From contig JADGDW010000044.1 of the NCBI GenBank assembly GCA_016744725.1, positions 1-27,052 of the forward strand: 27,052 nucleotides of DNA, given 5' to 3'. The notes below the pieces were generated by a model, which saw only the letters and a program-made list of their open reading frames with translations, did no database searches and was not told the origin of the DNA. Positions 7,372 through 15,915 of this stretch are shown one piece after another (the stretch's first letter is position 1; every line of letters begins with the position of its first letter). Both the position numbers and the translations under genes were made by a program. Source of the DNA: Candidatus Albibeggiatoa sp. nov. BB20. Lineage in GTDB: Bacteria > Pseudomonadota > Gammaproteobacteria > Beggiatoales > Beggiatoaceae.

Positions 7372-7508
7372 GATATTGCCTCAACAAAGTCACCGTGTTC
7401 TATTGCTAGCACTATTTCTTCTTCTGATAGGTTAATGAGTACTTTTGATAAGGCTTTAATTGTCTTTAATTCTTTGTCAGTCAAATTTGGTTTTTCATTT
7501 TTTGCAGA
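7368..7508 (-). pseudogene. RelE-like toxin (PF06296 type), C-terminal remnant
   Basis: The frame encodes SAKNEKPNLTDKELKTIKAL followed by SKVLINLSEEEIVLAIEHGDFVEAIS and stops. This resembles the C-terminus of RelE/HigB-type toxins of the PF06296 group, in which an AKNE motif is followed by two helices and an acidic end. Upstream, a stop codon comes just four codons before the fragment (about 7520), so the N-terminal two-thirds, with the RNase core, is missing. The stop overlaps the start of the antitoxin remnant. It is too short to be detected as an ordinary gene. Confidence 0.58.
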
Positions 7509-7543
7509 TACGTGTAATCAGTTATATATAAAATTAAACTGAT

Positions 7544-7572
7544 AGGACACTGAATGAGTTATAGATTATAAT
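7544..7572 (+). promoter_or_regulatory. Candidate promoter for the Excalibur/Cx6CG gene
   Basis: TATAAT at 7567-7572 lies 17 bp after AGGACA (7544-7549), which matches four of six -35 positions. This would give a leader of about 65 nt. A second TATAAT at 7618-7623 lies too close to the ribosome site and has no recognisable -35. Confidence 0.38.
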
Positions 7573-7643
7573 CTTACTTAATACCACGACTTCCTAGTTT
7601 AAATACTCAAGCTTGAATATAATTATGTTAAAGGGGCAAAATA

Positions 7644-8657
7644 ATGTACAGGCACTTACTCTATGTATGTTTGCTAATTTTATTTAGTAACCAACTTGTA
7701 TTTGCTCATTCTGGTGGAACTGATGCGAATGGTTGTCATGTAGGTCATTGCCATCCTAAAGATGATTCAAGCTCTAGTAATACAACAAAACCAACAAATA
7801 CAAACCCAAGTTCTAATGCTACAAGCACCACTCCAAAACCTTCTTTGCTTAATTGCAATATTTTAAAAAGCTGTGGTGAGATAAGTTCTTGTGATGAAGC
7901 ATTTTTTCAACTCCAAGTATGTAATAACGACAGTTTGGATAAAGATTCAGATAATATTCCCTGTGAAGAAATATGTATTACACAAACTTCTGACAATGAA
8001 AATCAAAGTAGTGATACAGAAGAAAATAATGGTGAACAAGTTTCTCTCAATGTATCTCTGCCAGACTTTAATTCAGCCTTTGCTAATGGTGTAAATATCG
8101 CACGAACCCAATGTAAAAATTCTCCAGAAGCATGTGGAATTAAAGTAAATGATTACATACAAAAAGGTAGGCAAGAATGTATTGATAATCCCAAAAATTG
8201 TGGAACTAATGTAAAAATAGAACTAATCAATCAAGAAGAGTCTATACAGGAAAGCAATATAGAAATAGTTCAAGCTGATTTTTTTGAAAAAGGTAAACAA
8301 CAATGTATAAATGATCCTCAATCATGTGGAATTAGCATAGGAAATATAAAACAAAACCCAGATATTGAAGCAATAAGAAAGCAATATGCTAAATTAGGCA
8401 AACAATCTTGTATTGATAATCCTGATTCCTGTGGGTTAACTACACCCAAAGCCAGCCCTATATGTGATATAAGCAGTTATATTCCTGTACTAAATGACCA
8501 ATTAGAATTTAACATTCCAATTTTATACTACTTGCCTCTACCTGAGAGCACAATTCCCATTGAATTATGGGTTAATGCCATTCTGCAAAAGCCATCAAAA
8601 TTTACTAATGGTAAGTTTTGGCTTTTAATCAATGAATCTGGTTTTGTTCCCAAATAA
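7644..8657 (+). CDS. Secreted Cys-rich protein with Excalibur domain and four Cx6CG repeats
   Basis: 337 aa with no overall family recognised. The signal peptide (1-21, ending VFA) is followed by HSGGTDANGCHVGHCH, the pattern found at the start of YHYH-type and other Excalibur-bearing secreted proteins. After a Ser/Thr/Asn/Pro linker comes one Excalibur-like module (about 70-111, with SCDEAFFQL and DKDSDNIPCEEIC; the calcium loop is DKDSDN). Next are four copies of a short unit with two cysteines six residues apart: Cys157/164, 179/186, 221/228 and 256/263, consensus GxxxCIDxPxxCG. The C-terminal about 65 residues are hydrophobic/Pro-rich with no match. A strong AAGGGG ribosome site precedes the ATG. 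By eye the gene is more AT-rich than its neighbours. Role unknown; probably envelope or extracellular and calcium-binding. Confidence 0.75.
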   Translation: MYRHLLYVCLLILFSNQLVFAHSGGTDANGCHVGHCHPKDDSSSSNTTKPTNTNPSSNATSTTPKPSLLNCNILKSCGEISSCDEAFFQLQVCNNDSLDKDSDNIPCEEICITQTSDNENQSSDTEENNGEQVSLNVSLPDFNSAFANGVNIARTQCKNSPEACGIKVNDYIQKGRQECIDNPKNCGTNVKIELINQEESIQESNIEIVQADFFEKGKQQCINDPQSCGISIGNIKQNPDIEAIRKQYAKLGKQSCIDNPDSCGLTTPKASPICDISSYIPVLNDQLEFNIPILYYLPLPESTIPIELWVNAILQKPSKFTNGKFWLLINESGFVPK

Positions 8658-8686
8658 ACTGACATACAAACTTGCTTGAATAAGCT

Positions 8687-11479
8687 ATGAATATACTAAA
8701 AATATTGATTTTATACTGCCTGATAATTGCGCCTGTTTTCGCCCAAAATATATGGGTTGATGCAACAATCGGCAATGATACAAATGATGGTTCAAGCTCG
8801 GAAACTGCACTAAAAACTATCCAAGCTGCGGCGAATTTGGCTCAAGCAGGTGATACGGTAAATATTCAAACTGGGATTTATCGAGAATCGATTACACCAT
8901 TTAACAATGGCACAGCAGAAAATCCTATTATTTATAAAGCGGTTAAAAAAGCCACAGTGATTTTGCGCGGGTCACAACCTATTACCACAAGTCAAACGAT
9001 TGAAGGCAACAATATAGGTCTGCCCTTTACTGCTGAATTAGATAAAATTGTAAAAACAGATGTCAGCAACTGGAATTTAACTCAAACCCCACGTTTTATA
9101 GTTGAGTTCAATAACGGACAAATTGAGCAACGTCACCCGATGGCACGTGAGCCTGATTGGGATTTGGATGTGAACTGGAAACAACATGAGTTCTGGTGGA
9201 CAGCTGATGGCGGTTCAGAAAGTGTAATCTGTGTGGCAACGGATAGTGCATGTGATGCTGATAGCCGATCATTTAATCAACTAACTGATAATTATAGTGA
9301 TCCTTTAGTCGATCCAGGACATTTAGGTGCGTATGATAATTTAGTCGGTGCAACGATTACGATTGTTGACGCGGTGCAAGGCGACCATGTATATCGGCGC
9401 GAAATTACCCAACATGAGCCATATTTAGGCCGAGTGACATTAACAGGCCATGCTTATCGCCGTGTTGAAGATAGCCCCGGACTGGGTTGGGGTAGTCGTT
9501 ATTATATTGAAAATCATCCTGCTTTGATGGACTCGCAAGGTGAATACTGGCTTGATAGCACAACGCAAACATTATATTTATATGCTGATGAAATTAACCC
9601 GCAAAATTTAGAATTTAGCGTATTAGAAACCGCGTGGGATTTAACAGGTAAATCAAATATTGTGCTGCAAGATTTAACTATTGAACTGTATAACGGTGCA
9701 GCGATTAAACAGGATAATACTGCTGAGCAAAGCAGTTATAACAATCAGTTTCGCAATTTGACTATTCAATATGCTAATTATGGAATGTACTTATCCCAAG
9801 ATGTGGGATTGAACCCTGACCCTAATGCAATCACCCAAAATTGTAGCCTCGAAAAATCAACGCTTTCCCAAATCGATAGTATTGCAGTGTTAGCTCAGGC
9901 CACGCGCTCTGTATCTAATGAACATATTCCATTTGAGTTTGCACCAATGACTCAAATCCAAATTGATGACAATCAAATTCAAAATGTAGGCTTGCGTTCT
10001 GATAGCGATAGAGGGGCTGGAATTCGATTCATTTACGCGGACAATGCCCAAGTTGTAGATAATGAATTGCAAAATATTGCTCATGATGGGATTCATTTTG
10101 ATAAATCCAGTATTAACGCGCCTGATAAAAGTTATGATTTTTTGCCAGAAGAAATTACGCTGGAAAATATTTTAGTCCAAGATAATCATGTGACATTGGC
10201 CTGTTTAGCAGGTGGAGAGTGTGGTGCAATCCAATTTTCAGGCACGCCTCCAGATCAACATGTATTTAAAAATGTGTTGGTGACAGGCAATGTTTTACAA
10301 AATAATTATGGTTGGGCAGATATTTCTGAAAAACGTGAATTATGGGAACAAGGCCATTTTGCGTATGGTTTGTTTTTAAATGATGCCAGTGGCATTGCGA
10401 TGTACCGTAATTCCTTGTTTAATAATTCTTGGGCGGGGTTAATGATTATTCGTCATTGGCGCGATGGAGAAATCTATTTTTATAATAATATTGCAGCGGG
10501 TGCACGACGGGGTGTGGATGTTTGGAATAGTAAAGCGGACGATGTTCACGGCACATTGGGTTTGCAAATCGTCAATAATATTATTGTCAACAATGGTGAA
10601 AATGGCTTCCAACATACGATTCGAGACAATGAAGATAAATTCACCACCGATTACAATTTATACTATAACAATGGTTGGACGCGACTCGCAACGCCAACGC
10701 TGATGCAAGCCACTCGCTTAAATCAAGCCTATCCCAGCTTATTATATTTACACAGCTTAACCCAATGGGAAGGAAATAGTATTGAAGGCAACCCTGCTTT
10801 CGTGTTATATGGCTATACTTCAAATCGAACTTTATTTTTACAACGTCGTTTCTTAGCAATTCCCACTGATTTTAAACTCAATGTGAATAGTGCGGCACTG
10901 GATAAAGGCTCAGATTTAGCCCCTGTATTAAGCCGCTTATTACAACAATTCAAAGTGCGTAATGTCTTACCGCAAGGTAGTCAATATGATATTGGGGTGA
11001 ATGAATTTTTCTTCCAATCATTGTTTGGTCAAGGTTTGAGTATTAATTTGCAATCAGGTGCGGTTCAGGAAAGCGAATCTGCATTTAATGGCAAGATTAC
11101 CACTTCAGACTATAGCAGCAATGTTTTGTATGTTTCTCAAACTGAGGATGTGGAGATTGTAATTGATATGGAAGTGGCTCAAGCAGATAGAGGTAAGCAA
11201 GCAGAATTATATTTAGTGGCTATTTTTCAATCTGAGAATGGATTATTAGCCCGTACCGTGATGCGTCAAGGTACTATTTGGCAGGACTGGAATGGTAGGC
11301 AGGAAACCTTAAAACCAGACTCGGTGATTGAATTAGCTGCGAATCAACAAATTGATATTTTCAGCGGTCAATTACGTCGTTTACAAGGACAATTCCAGAT
11401 TTTCATAGGCTATTTGTTACCAGACGCGCAAGTGATGGTGTTTAATGCGGATACGCCAATCACTTTCACGGTACAATAA
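8687..11479 (+). CDS. Secreted right-handed parallel beta-helix protein
   Basis: 930 aa. A signal peptide (1-19, ending VFA) precedes WVDATIGNDTNDGSSSETAL, then KTIQAAANLAQAGDTVNIQTGIYRE. This is the classic DUF1565/pectate-lyase-like opening of parallel beta-helix proteins. Repeated short-strand motifs rich in Asn, Ile and Val (for example VVDNELQNIAHDGIHF, YFYNNIAAGARRGVDVWNS, LQIVNNIIVNNGENGF) continue to about residue 690, as expected for helix coils. The last about 200 residues look like a separate beta-sandwich domain. Such proteins are usually polysaccharide lyases, epimerases or surface adhesins, but no catalytic motif can be named, so the substrate is unknown. The gene starts 29 nt after the Excalibur protein's stop and is followed 2 nt later by ubiC, so the three may be one transcript. 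Confidence 0.85.
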   Translation: MNILKILILYCLIIAPVFAQNIWVDATIGNDTNDGSSSETALKTIQAAANLAQAGDTVNIQTGIYRESITPFNNGTAENPIIYKAVKKATVILRGSQPITTSQTIEGNNIGLPFTAELDKIVKTDVSNWNLTQTPRFIVEFNNGQIEQRHPMAREPDWDLDVNWKQHEFWWTADGGSESVICVATDSACDADSRSFNQLTDNYSDPLVDPGHLGAYDNLVGATITIVDAVQGDHVYRREITQHEPYLGRVTLTGHAYRRVEDSPGLGWGSRYYIENHPALMDSQGEYWLDSTTQTLYLYADEINPQNLEFSVLETAWDLTGKSNIVLQDLTIELYNGAAIKQDNTAEQSSYNNQFRNLTIQYANYGMYLSQDVGLNPDPNAITQNCSLEKSTLSQIDSIAVLAQATRSVSNEHIPFEFAPMTQIQIDDNQIQNVGLRSDSDRGAGIRFIYADNAQVVDNELQNIAHDGIHFDKSSINAPDKSYDFLPEEITLENILVQDNHVTLACLAGGECGAIQFSGTPPDQHVFKNVLVTGNVLQNNYGWADISEKRELWEQGHFAYGLFLNDASGIAMYRNSLFNNSWAGLMIIRHWRDGEIYFYNNIAAGARRGVDVWNSKADDVHGTLGLQIVNNIIVNNGENGFQHTIRDNEDKFTTDYNLYYNNGWTRLATPTLMQATRLNQAYPSLLYLHSLTQWEGNSIEGNPAFVLYGYTSNRTLFLQRRFLAIPTDFKLNVNSAALDKGSDLAPVLSRLLQQFKVRNVLPQGSQYDIGVNEFFFQSLFGQGLSINLQSGAVQESESAFNGKITTSDYSSNVLYVSQTEDVEIVIDMEVAQADRGKQAELYLVAIFQSENGLLARTVMRQGTIWQDWNGRQETLKPDSVIELAANQQIDIFSGQLRRLQGQFQIFIGYLLPDAQVMVFNADTPITFTVQ

Positions 11480-11481
11480 GT

Positions 11482-12030
11482 GTGGATAATATTCAGTGGC
11501 GAGACATCCGCTATTGGCGGCATAAACCTGTATCTGAAGCGTTGCAAACATGGCTTTTTTCGCACGATTCTTTGACTCAGCGTTTAAAATCACATTGTCA
11601 GCAAGCTTTTCAGGTGGAAGTATTAGCAGAAACTTGGCAATACCCCTTATTGAGTGAAGCAAAAGCGTTGAATATTCCATTGCGTGAATATGTGCGGATT
11701 CGGCATGTGTATTTACATTGCGATCATCAAGCTTGGATCTTTGCACGCACGGTGATTCCACGCCAAACCTTGACAGGACAGTACCGACGTTTAGCACGTT
11801 TAGGTAATTATCCATTGGGTTCAATTTTATTTTCAAATAATCGATTTCCGCGTTCTCATTTACAAGTAGCGCAATTAAATCCATCACATTTATTATATTA
11901 TTTAGCTCATCAACAGCAACATTTTTCAGATAAATTATTATGGGCTAGGCGTTCAATTTTTAATTTATCTAATAAACCAATGTTAGTAAATGAAATATTT
12001 TTACCTGATATGCTAAACACTTTTGCTTAA
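11482..12030 (+). CDS. ubiC: Chorismate lyase UbiC
   Basis: 182 aa, close to the usual 165-190. It matches chorismate lyase through the opening RDIRYWRH, the REYVRIRHVYLHCD strand, the conserved ARTVIPRQTL, the LGNYPLGSILFS motif, and the closing WARRSIFNL with LVNEIFLPDML. The conserved Arg and Glu of the active site (RTVIP; NEIFLP) are present. UbiC cleaves chorismate to 4-hydroxybenzoate and pyruvate, the first committed step of ubiquinone synthesis. It starts with GTG two nucleotides after the beta-helix gene's stop, with no clear Shine-Dalgarno, which suggests translational coupling. UbiA is not in the window, although ubiC is often followed by it. DAHP synthase, which feeds chorismate synthesis, lies 6 kb away. 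Confidence 0.9.
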   Translation: MDNIQWRDIRYWRHKPVSEALQTWLFSHDSLTQRLKSHCQQAFQVEVLAETWQYPLLSEAKALNIPLREYVRIRHVYLHCDHQAWIFARTVIPRQTLTGQYRRLARLGNYPLGSILFSNNRFPRSHLQVAQLNPSHLLYYLAHQQQHFSDKLLWARRSIFNLSNKPMLVNEIFLPDMLNTFA

Positions 12031-12116
12031 GAATATTTAATGTAAAAGGCGGAAATATATGGGAGCGGGCTTATGAGGGGTTTTTCTCTAGTTATTAGTC
12101 ATTTCACCTTACGCAC

Positions 12117-12148
12117 GTAGGGTGGGTAGGACAAAGTAAAGCCCATCG
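12117..12148. repeat. Possible dispersed-repeat remnant
   Basis: The segment begins GTAGGGTGGGTAGG and ends GCCCATCG. It resembles a short intergenic element (GTAGGGTGGG ... CCCATC) that recurs in Beggiatoa-like and other gammaproteobacterial or cyanobacterial genomes. Only one copy is in the window, so repeat status rests on recollection. Confidence 0.3.
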
Positions 12149-12193
12149 AATACCGAATAAGGCAACAAACGTTCTAAAAATAAATGATTTGAA

Positions 12194-12224
12194 AACCCGA
12201 CAGAGCATTGCACTCCATCGGGTT
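12194..12224 (-). terminator. Terminator hairpin of serC-serA
   Basis: AACCCGA (12194-12200) pairs perfectly with TCGGGTT (12218-12224), and an inner GAG/CTC pairing shortens the loop. It begins 8 nt after the serA stop on the minus strand and is followed there by a T-rich stretch. It may also stop transcription coming from ubiC. Confidence 0.6.
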
Positions 12225-12232
12225 CAGTATTT

Positions 12233-13399
12233 TTACAATACGCGAACGGTTAATACACCTTCAATTTGCTTCATTTCATCAACTACATTTTGAGTGACTG
12301 GCGCAGAAATATCCACCAAAGTACACGCGACTTCACCACGCGAACGATTCAACATATCAATAATGTTTAAACCCGCATTGGCAATCACTTTTGAAATTTG
12401 CTCAATCATGTGTGGCACATTAGAATTCACCACCATCAAACGGTGTCCAGCACCATTACGCGGCATATACATTTCTGGGAAATTCACTGAATTGATGACC
12501 GTGCCATCTTCCAGATAATCACGGATTTGATCCGCAACCATAATCGCACAATTGTCTTCAGCCTCATTGGTTGACGCGCCTAAATGGGGTAATGCAATCA
12601 CGCCTTTTTGCTTCAATAAATCATTGGTTGGAAAATCACATACATAGGCATTCAATTTGTCTGCGTCCAAAGCTTCGCATACCGCTTTATCGTCGATAAT
12701 CCCGCCGCGTGAGAAATTCATCACGGTTAAACCGGGTTTGGCGTTGGCTAAACGGTCAGCATTAATCATGCCACGAGTTGCATCAATCAAGGGCACATGC
12801 ACGGTGACAAAATCCACTTGTGCCAACATATCATCCACGTTTGCTGCTTGTTTGACTTCGGCGGATAATTGCCACGCATTTTTAACCGTGATATGCGGGT
12901 CATAACCCATCACATTCATGCCCAAAGCAACGGCTGCATTCGCCACTTTGACCCCAATTGCGCCTAAGCCGATTACGCCTAAAGTCCGTCCCGCCAATTC
13001 AAAACCGACAAATTGTTTTTTGCCTGCTTCAACGCTTTTCGCTAACGCTTCATCTGTGCCGCTTAAATTGCGGGTGTAATCCCAAGCTCCCAATAAATTC
13101 CGCGCACTCAATAACATGCCAGATAATACCAGCTCTTTCACCGCATTGGCATTCGCACCCGGTGCATTGAATACAGGAATACCGCGCTGAGTCATTTTAT
13201 CAACGGGGATATTATTCACCCCAGCTCCTGCACGACCAACCGCTTTCAACGTGTCAGGCACATTCCAATCATGCAATTTATACGAACGCAATAAAACCGC
13301 ATCAGGATGTTGAATTTCTGAAGCCACTTCGTAACTTTCGCGCGGCAAACGATCCAAGCCTTTGACGGAAATATTATTAAATGTGAGAATTTTATACAT
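12233..13399 (-). CDS. serA: D-3-phosphoglycerate dehydrogenase SerA
   Basis: 388 aa, the short form of SerA with a single C-terminal ACT domain. The dehydrogenase core has GRAGAGVNNIPVD at the substrate side, the NAD-binding GVIGLGAIGVKVA with an aspartate at the end of strand 2 (GYDPHI), the catalytic arginine in NFSRGGIIDD, and the catalytic His in LPHLGASTNEAE. The last about 75 residues (from RLMVVNSNVPHMIEQI) form the ACT domain, which probably senses serine. The enzyme oxidises 3-phosphoglycerate to 3-phosphohydroxypyruvate, the first step of serine synthesis. It begins 2 nt after the serC stop, forming a serC-serA operon that encodes two consecutive steps. A hairpin terminator follows. 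Confidence 0.96.
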   Translation of the reverse strand: MYKILTFNNISVKGLDRLPRESYEVASEIQHPDAVLLRSYKLHDWNVPDTLKAVGRAGAGVNNIPVDKMTQRGIPVFNAPGANANAVKELVLSGMLLSARNLLGAWDYTRNLSGTDEALAKSVEAGKKQFVGFELAGRTLGVIGLGAIGVKVANAAVALGMNVMGYDPHITVKNAWQLSAEVKQAANVDDMLAQVDFVTVHVPLIDATRGMINADRLANAKPGLTVMNFSRGGIIDDKAVCEALDADKLNAYVCDFPTNDLLKQKGVIALPHLGASTNEAEDNCAIMVADQIRDYLEDGTVINSVNFPEMYMPRNGAGHRLMVVNSNVPHMIEQISKVIANAGLNIIDMLNRSRGEVACTLVDISAPVTQNVVDEMKQIEGVLTVRVL

Positions 13400-13401
13400 A
13401 A

Positions 13402-14487
13402 TTAAGCATTCCGTTTTTCAAATTCTTGCATGAAAGCGATTAAGGCATCAACACCCGCTTCTGGCATTGCATTGTAAATACTAGCACGCAAACCACCGAC
13501 TGAACGATGACCCGCTAATGTGACTAAACCCACTTCTTTAGCAGCAGCTAAAAATGGCTTATCTAAATCGGTATTGGCTAAAGTAAAAGGAATATTCATC
13601 CAAGAACGATATTTTGGATCAACAGGATTGGCATAGAAGTTTGAACCATCAATCGCCGCGTATAATTTTTCCGCTTTGCGCTTATTGATTTCTGCCATTT
13701 TATCCAAGCCGCCAACAGTGTCTTTTAACCATTGGAATACTAAACCCGCTAAATACCAAGCATAAGTTGGTGGCGTATTCGGCATAGAATCTGCGTCAGC
13801 CATTGCTTTGTAATTAAATACGGTTGGGCAATCATCGCTCGCGTAACCAATTAAATCATCACGTACGATGACCAATGTGACACCCGCAGGGCCGATATTT
13901 TTTTGTGCGCCCGCATAAATTAAACCAAATTTAGATACATCAATCGGACGTGACAAAATCGTAGAAGACATATCAGCGACTAATGGAATGTCACCTGTTT
14001 GTGGAATCTGGTCGAATTCTAAGCCGTTAATGGTTTCATTTGGCGTGTAATGTACATAAGCTGCATCAGGGCTGAATTTCCACTCACTGCTATTTGTCAT
14101 GGTGGTGAAATTATTGTCAGAAGAATCAGCAATCAGATTGACTTCACAATACATTTTAGCTTCTTTAATCGCTTTCTTGGACCATTGTCCTGTATTGAAA
14201 TAATCGGCTTTAGTTTTGTCACGTAATAAATTCATTGGTATCGCGGCAAATTGTCCTGATGCACCGCCCTGCATGAATAAAATTTTATAGTTATCAGGCA
14301 CATTTAATACAGCGCGTAAATCATTAGTCGCTTGTTCGGCAATCGAAACGAATTCTTTACCACGGTGGCTCATTTCCATGGTTGACATGCCGCTGCCTTG
14401 CCAATCCAACATTTCTTGTTGCGCACGTTGTAATACTGCTTCGGGTAATGCCGCAGGGCCTGCACTAAAATTATATACTCGTGACAT
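13402..14487 (-). CDS. serC: Phosphoserine aminotransferase SerC
   Basis: 361 aa, the standard size. It starts MSRVYNFSAGPAALPEAVL, diagnostic for SerC, and the PLP-binding lysine is Lys196 in YAGAQKNIGPAG. The HRSVGGLRASIYNA motif near the C-terminus contributes the phosphate- and carboxylate-binding arginines. SerC transfers an amino group from glutamate to 3-phosphohydroxypyruvate in serine synthesis, and to the analogous pyridoxine precursor. It is first in an operon with serA. A good AAGGA ribosome site lies 8-9 nt before the ATG. The 189-nt gap to divergent metZ must hold both promoters. No serB phosphatase is in the window. Confidence 0.97.
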   Translation of the reverse strand: MSRVYNFSAGPAALPEAVLQRAQQEMLDWQGSGMSTMEMSHRGKEFVSIAEQATNDLRAVLNVPDNYKILFMQGGASGQFAAIPMNLLRDKTKADYFNTGQWSKKAIKEAKMYCEVNLIADSSDNNFTTMTNSSEWKFSPDAAYVHYTPNETINGLEFDQIPQTGDIPLVADMSSTILSRPIDVSKFGLIYAGAQKNIGPAGVTLVIVRDDLIGYASDDCPTVFNYKAMADADSMPNTPPTYAWYLAGLVFQWLKDTVGGLDKMAEINKRKAEKLYAAIDGSNFYANPVDPKYRSWMNIPFTLANTDLDKPFLAAAKEVGLVTLAGHRSVGGLRASIYNAMPEAGVDALIAFMQEFEKRNA

Positions 14488-14644
14488 AGAAGATTCCTTG
14501 TGGAGTTATCCTTGGTGGGTGCATTCTTATAAAAGTTGTAGAATGTAGCATAACTGTGACTAATTATGAATCGTGAATCTCCCTTGTTTAGAAACTAACC
14601 TTAAATTAGCCATCGATGACAAACTACCAGCTTAAAAAATCTCG

Positions 14645-14650
14645 TATAAT
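14645..14650 (+). promoter_or_regulatory. Candidate -10 box of metZ
   Basis: A perfect TATAAT lies 26 bp before the metZ ATG and would place the transcript start near 14657, with a leader of only about 20 nt. No good -35 match is found at 16-18 bp, so an activator may be needed. A leader this short leaves no room for a SAM-type riboswitch. Confidence 0.42.
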
Positions 14651-14676
14651 ATTTGACCATCCAAAAATAAAGATTA

Positions 14677-15870
14677 ATGACAATGAGCGATGATTGGCAA
14701 GATTACAGTTTTGATACGCTAGCGATTCGAGCAGGTCAACAGCGTACCCATGAAGGAGAACACAGTGAAGCGATTTTTCCAACCTCTAGCTTTGTGTTTG
14801 AATCCGCCGCACAAGCCGCAGCCCGTTTTGCGCACAAGGAAGAAGGCAATATTTACTCACGCTTTACTAATCCCACGGTTCGCAACTTTCAGCAACGTTT
14901 AGCCGCACTTGAGCAAGGTGAAGATTGCATTGCAACTGCATCAGGTATGGGCGCAATTCTTAGTGTGTGCTTGGGCTTATTAAAAGCAGGCGATCACATT
15001 ATTGCCTCGCGCAGCATTTTTGGCTCAACAGTGAATTTATTCACAGGCATCATTGGTAAATTCGGCGTTGAAACCACCTTTGTTGAATTATCCAATATTG
15101 ATGATTGGCAGCAGGCGATTCAAAACAATACCAAATTGATGTTTATAGAAACGCCATCTAACCCGTTAATGGAAATGATGGATATTGCGCAATTGTCTGA
15201 TCTTGCACATCAACATGATATTTTACTCTGTGTTGATAATTGTTTCTGTACACCCGCATTGCAAAAGCCTTTAACCTTCGGTGCAGACATTGTTGTGCAT
15301 TCTGCGACTAAATATTTAGACGGCCAAGGGCGTTGTATTGGTGGCGCGATTGTCAGTAATCACGATTTTTTACATGAGAAAATTTTGCCGATTATGCGTT
15401 CAGCAGGACCGAGTATGAGTCCATTTAATGCGTGGGTATTTTTGAAAGGTTTAGAAACCCTCAATATTCGGATGCAAGCCCATTGTAGTAATGCTTTACG
15501 CTTAGCTAACTGGTTAGAAAACAAGGATATGGTTGAAAAAGTCTATTACCCCGGTTTGACCAGTCATCCACAGCACGAATTAGCGAAACGACAACAATCT
15601 AATTTTGGTGGTTTGGTCTCGTTTGAACTCAAAGGCGGTCAGGAAACAGCATGGAAAGTGATTGATTCAACAAAATTGATGTCTATCACTGCTAATTTAG
15701 GCGATGTTAAAACTACGATTACCCATCCAGCAACCACTACGCACGGACGTTTAAGCGATGAACAACGGGCACAAGCCAATATTACCCAAGGCTTAATTCG
15801 TATTTCGGTTGGTTTAGAAGATATTGTGGATTTAGAAGCTGATTTAGCCCGAGGATTGATGCAATTGTAA
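14677..15870 (+). CDS. metZ: O-succinylhomoserine sulfhydrylase MetZ
   Basis: 397 aa, a Cys/Met-metabolism PLP enzyme. It shows DTLAIRAGQQRTHEGEHSEA near the start, typical of MetZ; the SRFTNPT tyrosine-adjacent motif; ATASGMGAI; the aspartate before the lysine (VDNCF); and the PLP lysine Lys212 in VVHSATKYLDGQG. The order MetZ (TLAIRAG start, GRCIGGA after the lysine) fits O-succinylhomoserine sulfhydrylase better than MetB or MetY. The enzyme makes homocysteine from O-succinylhomoserine and sulfide, bypassing cystathionine, which would suit a sulfide-using organism. ATG 14677 is used; an alternative ATG lies two codons later. It is divergent from serC and converges on the TPR gene, with the repeat at 15916 between them. 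Confidence 0.92.
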   Translation: MTMSDDWQDYSFDTLAIRAGQQRTHEGEHSEAIFPTSSFVFESAAQAAARFAHKEEGNIYSRFTNPTVRNFQQRLAALEQGEDCIATASGMGAILSVCLGLLKAGDHIIASRSIFGSTVNLFTGIIGKFGVETTFVELSNIDDWQQAIQNNTKLMFIETPSNPLMEMMDIAQLSDLAHQHDILLCVDNCFCTPALQKPLTFGADIVVHSATKYLDGQGRCIGGAIVSNHDFLHEKILPIMRSAGPSMSPFNAWVFLKGLETLNIRMQAHCSNALRLANWLENKDMVEKVYYPGLTSHPQHELAKRQQSNFGGLVSFELKGGQETAWKVIDSTKLMSITANLGDVKTTITHPATTTHGRLSDEQRAQANITQGLIRISVGLEDIVDLEADLARGLMQL

Positions 15871-15915
15871 TATGCTTAAAGTAAAAACACTAAAATGGGC
15901 AGTCTTAAACTCTTT

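Larger units (their letters stand above)
6893..7643. other. 751-nt gene-poor region with gene remnants
   Basis: The first part (6893-7134) shows only very short frames and nothing recognisable. The middle part holds broken pieces of three genes (Uma2 at 7178, antitoxin at 7371, toxin at 7508), listed separately. The last part (7509-7643) is an AT-rich leader with a candidate promoter for the Excalibur/Cx6CG protein gene. This is an accessory stretch where mobile or stabilisation genes have been inserted and lost. Confidence 0.6.

Noticed and set aside
11417..11887. 156-codon minus-strand frame over ubiC
   Set aside because: Antisense to a clear chorismate lyase and spans the beta-helix/ubiC junction; no family resemblance.
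12294..13170. Several plus-strand frames opposite serA
   Set aside because: Shadows of a well-conserved gene with no independent motifs or ribosome sites.
14488..14676. SAM or other riboswitch before metZ
   Set aside because: The perfect TATAAT leaves a leader of only about 20 nt and no aptamer-like helices are visible.
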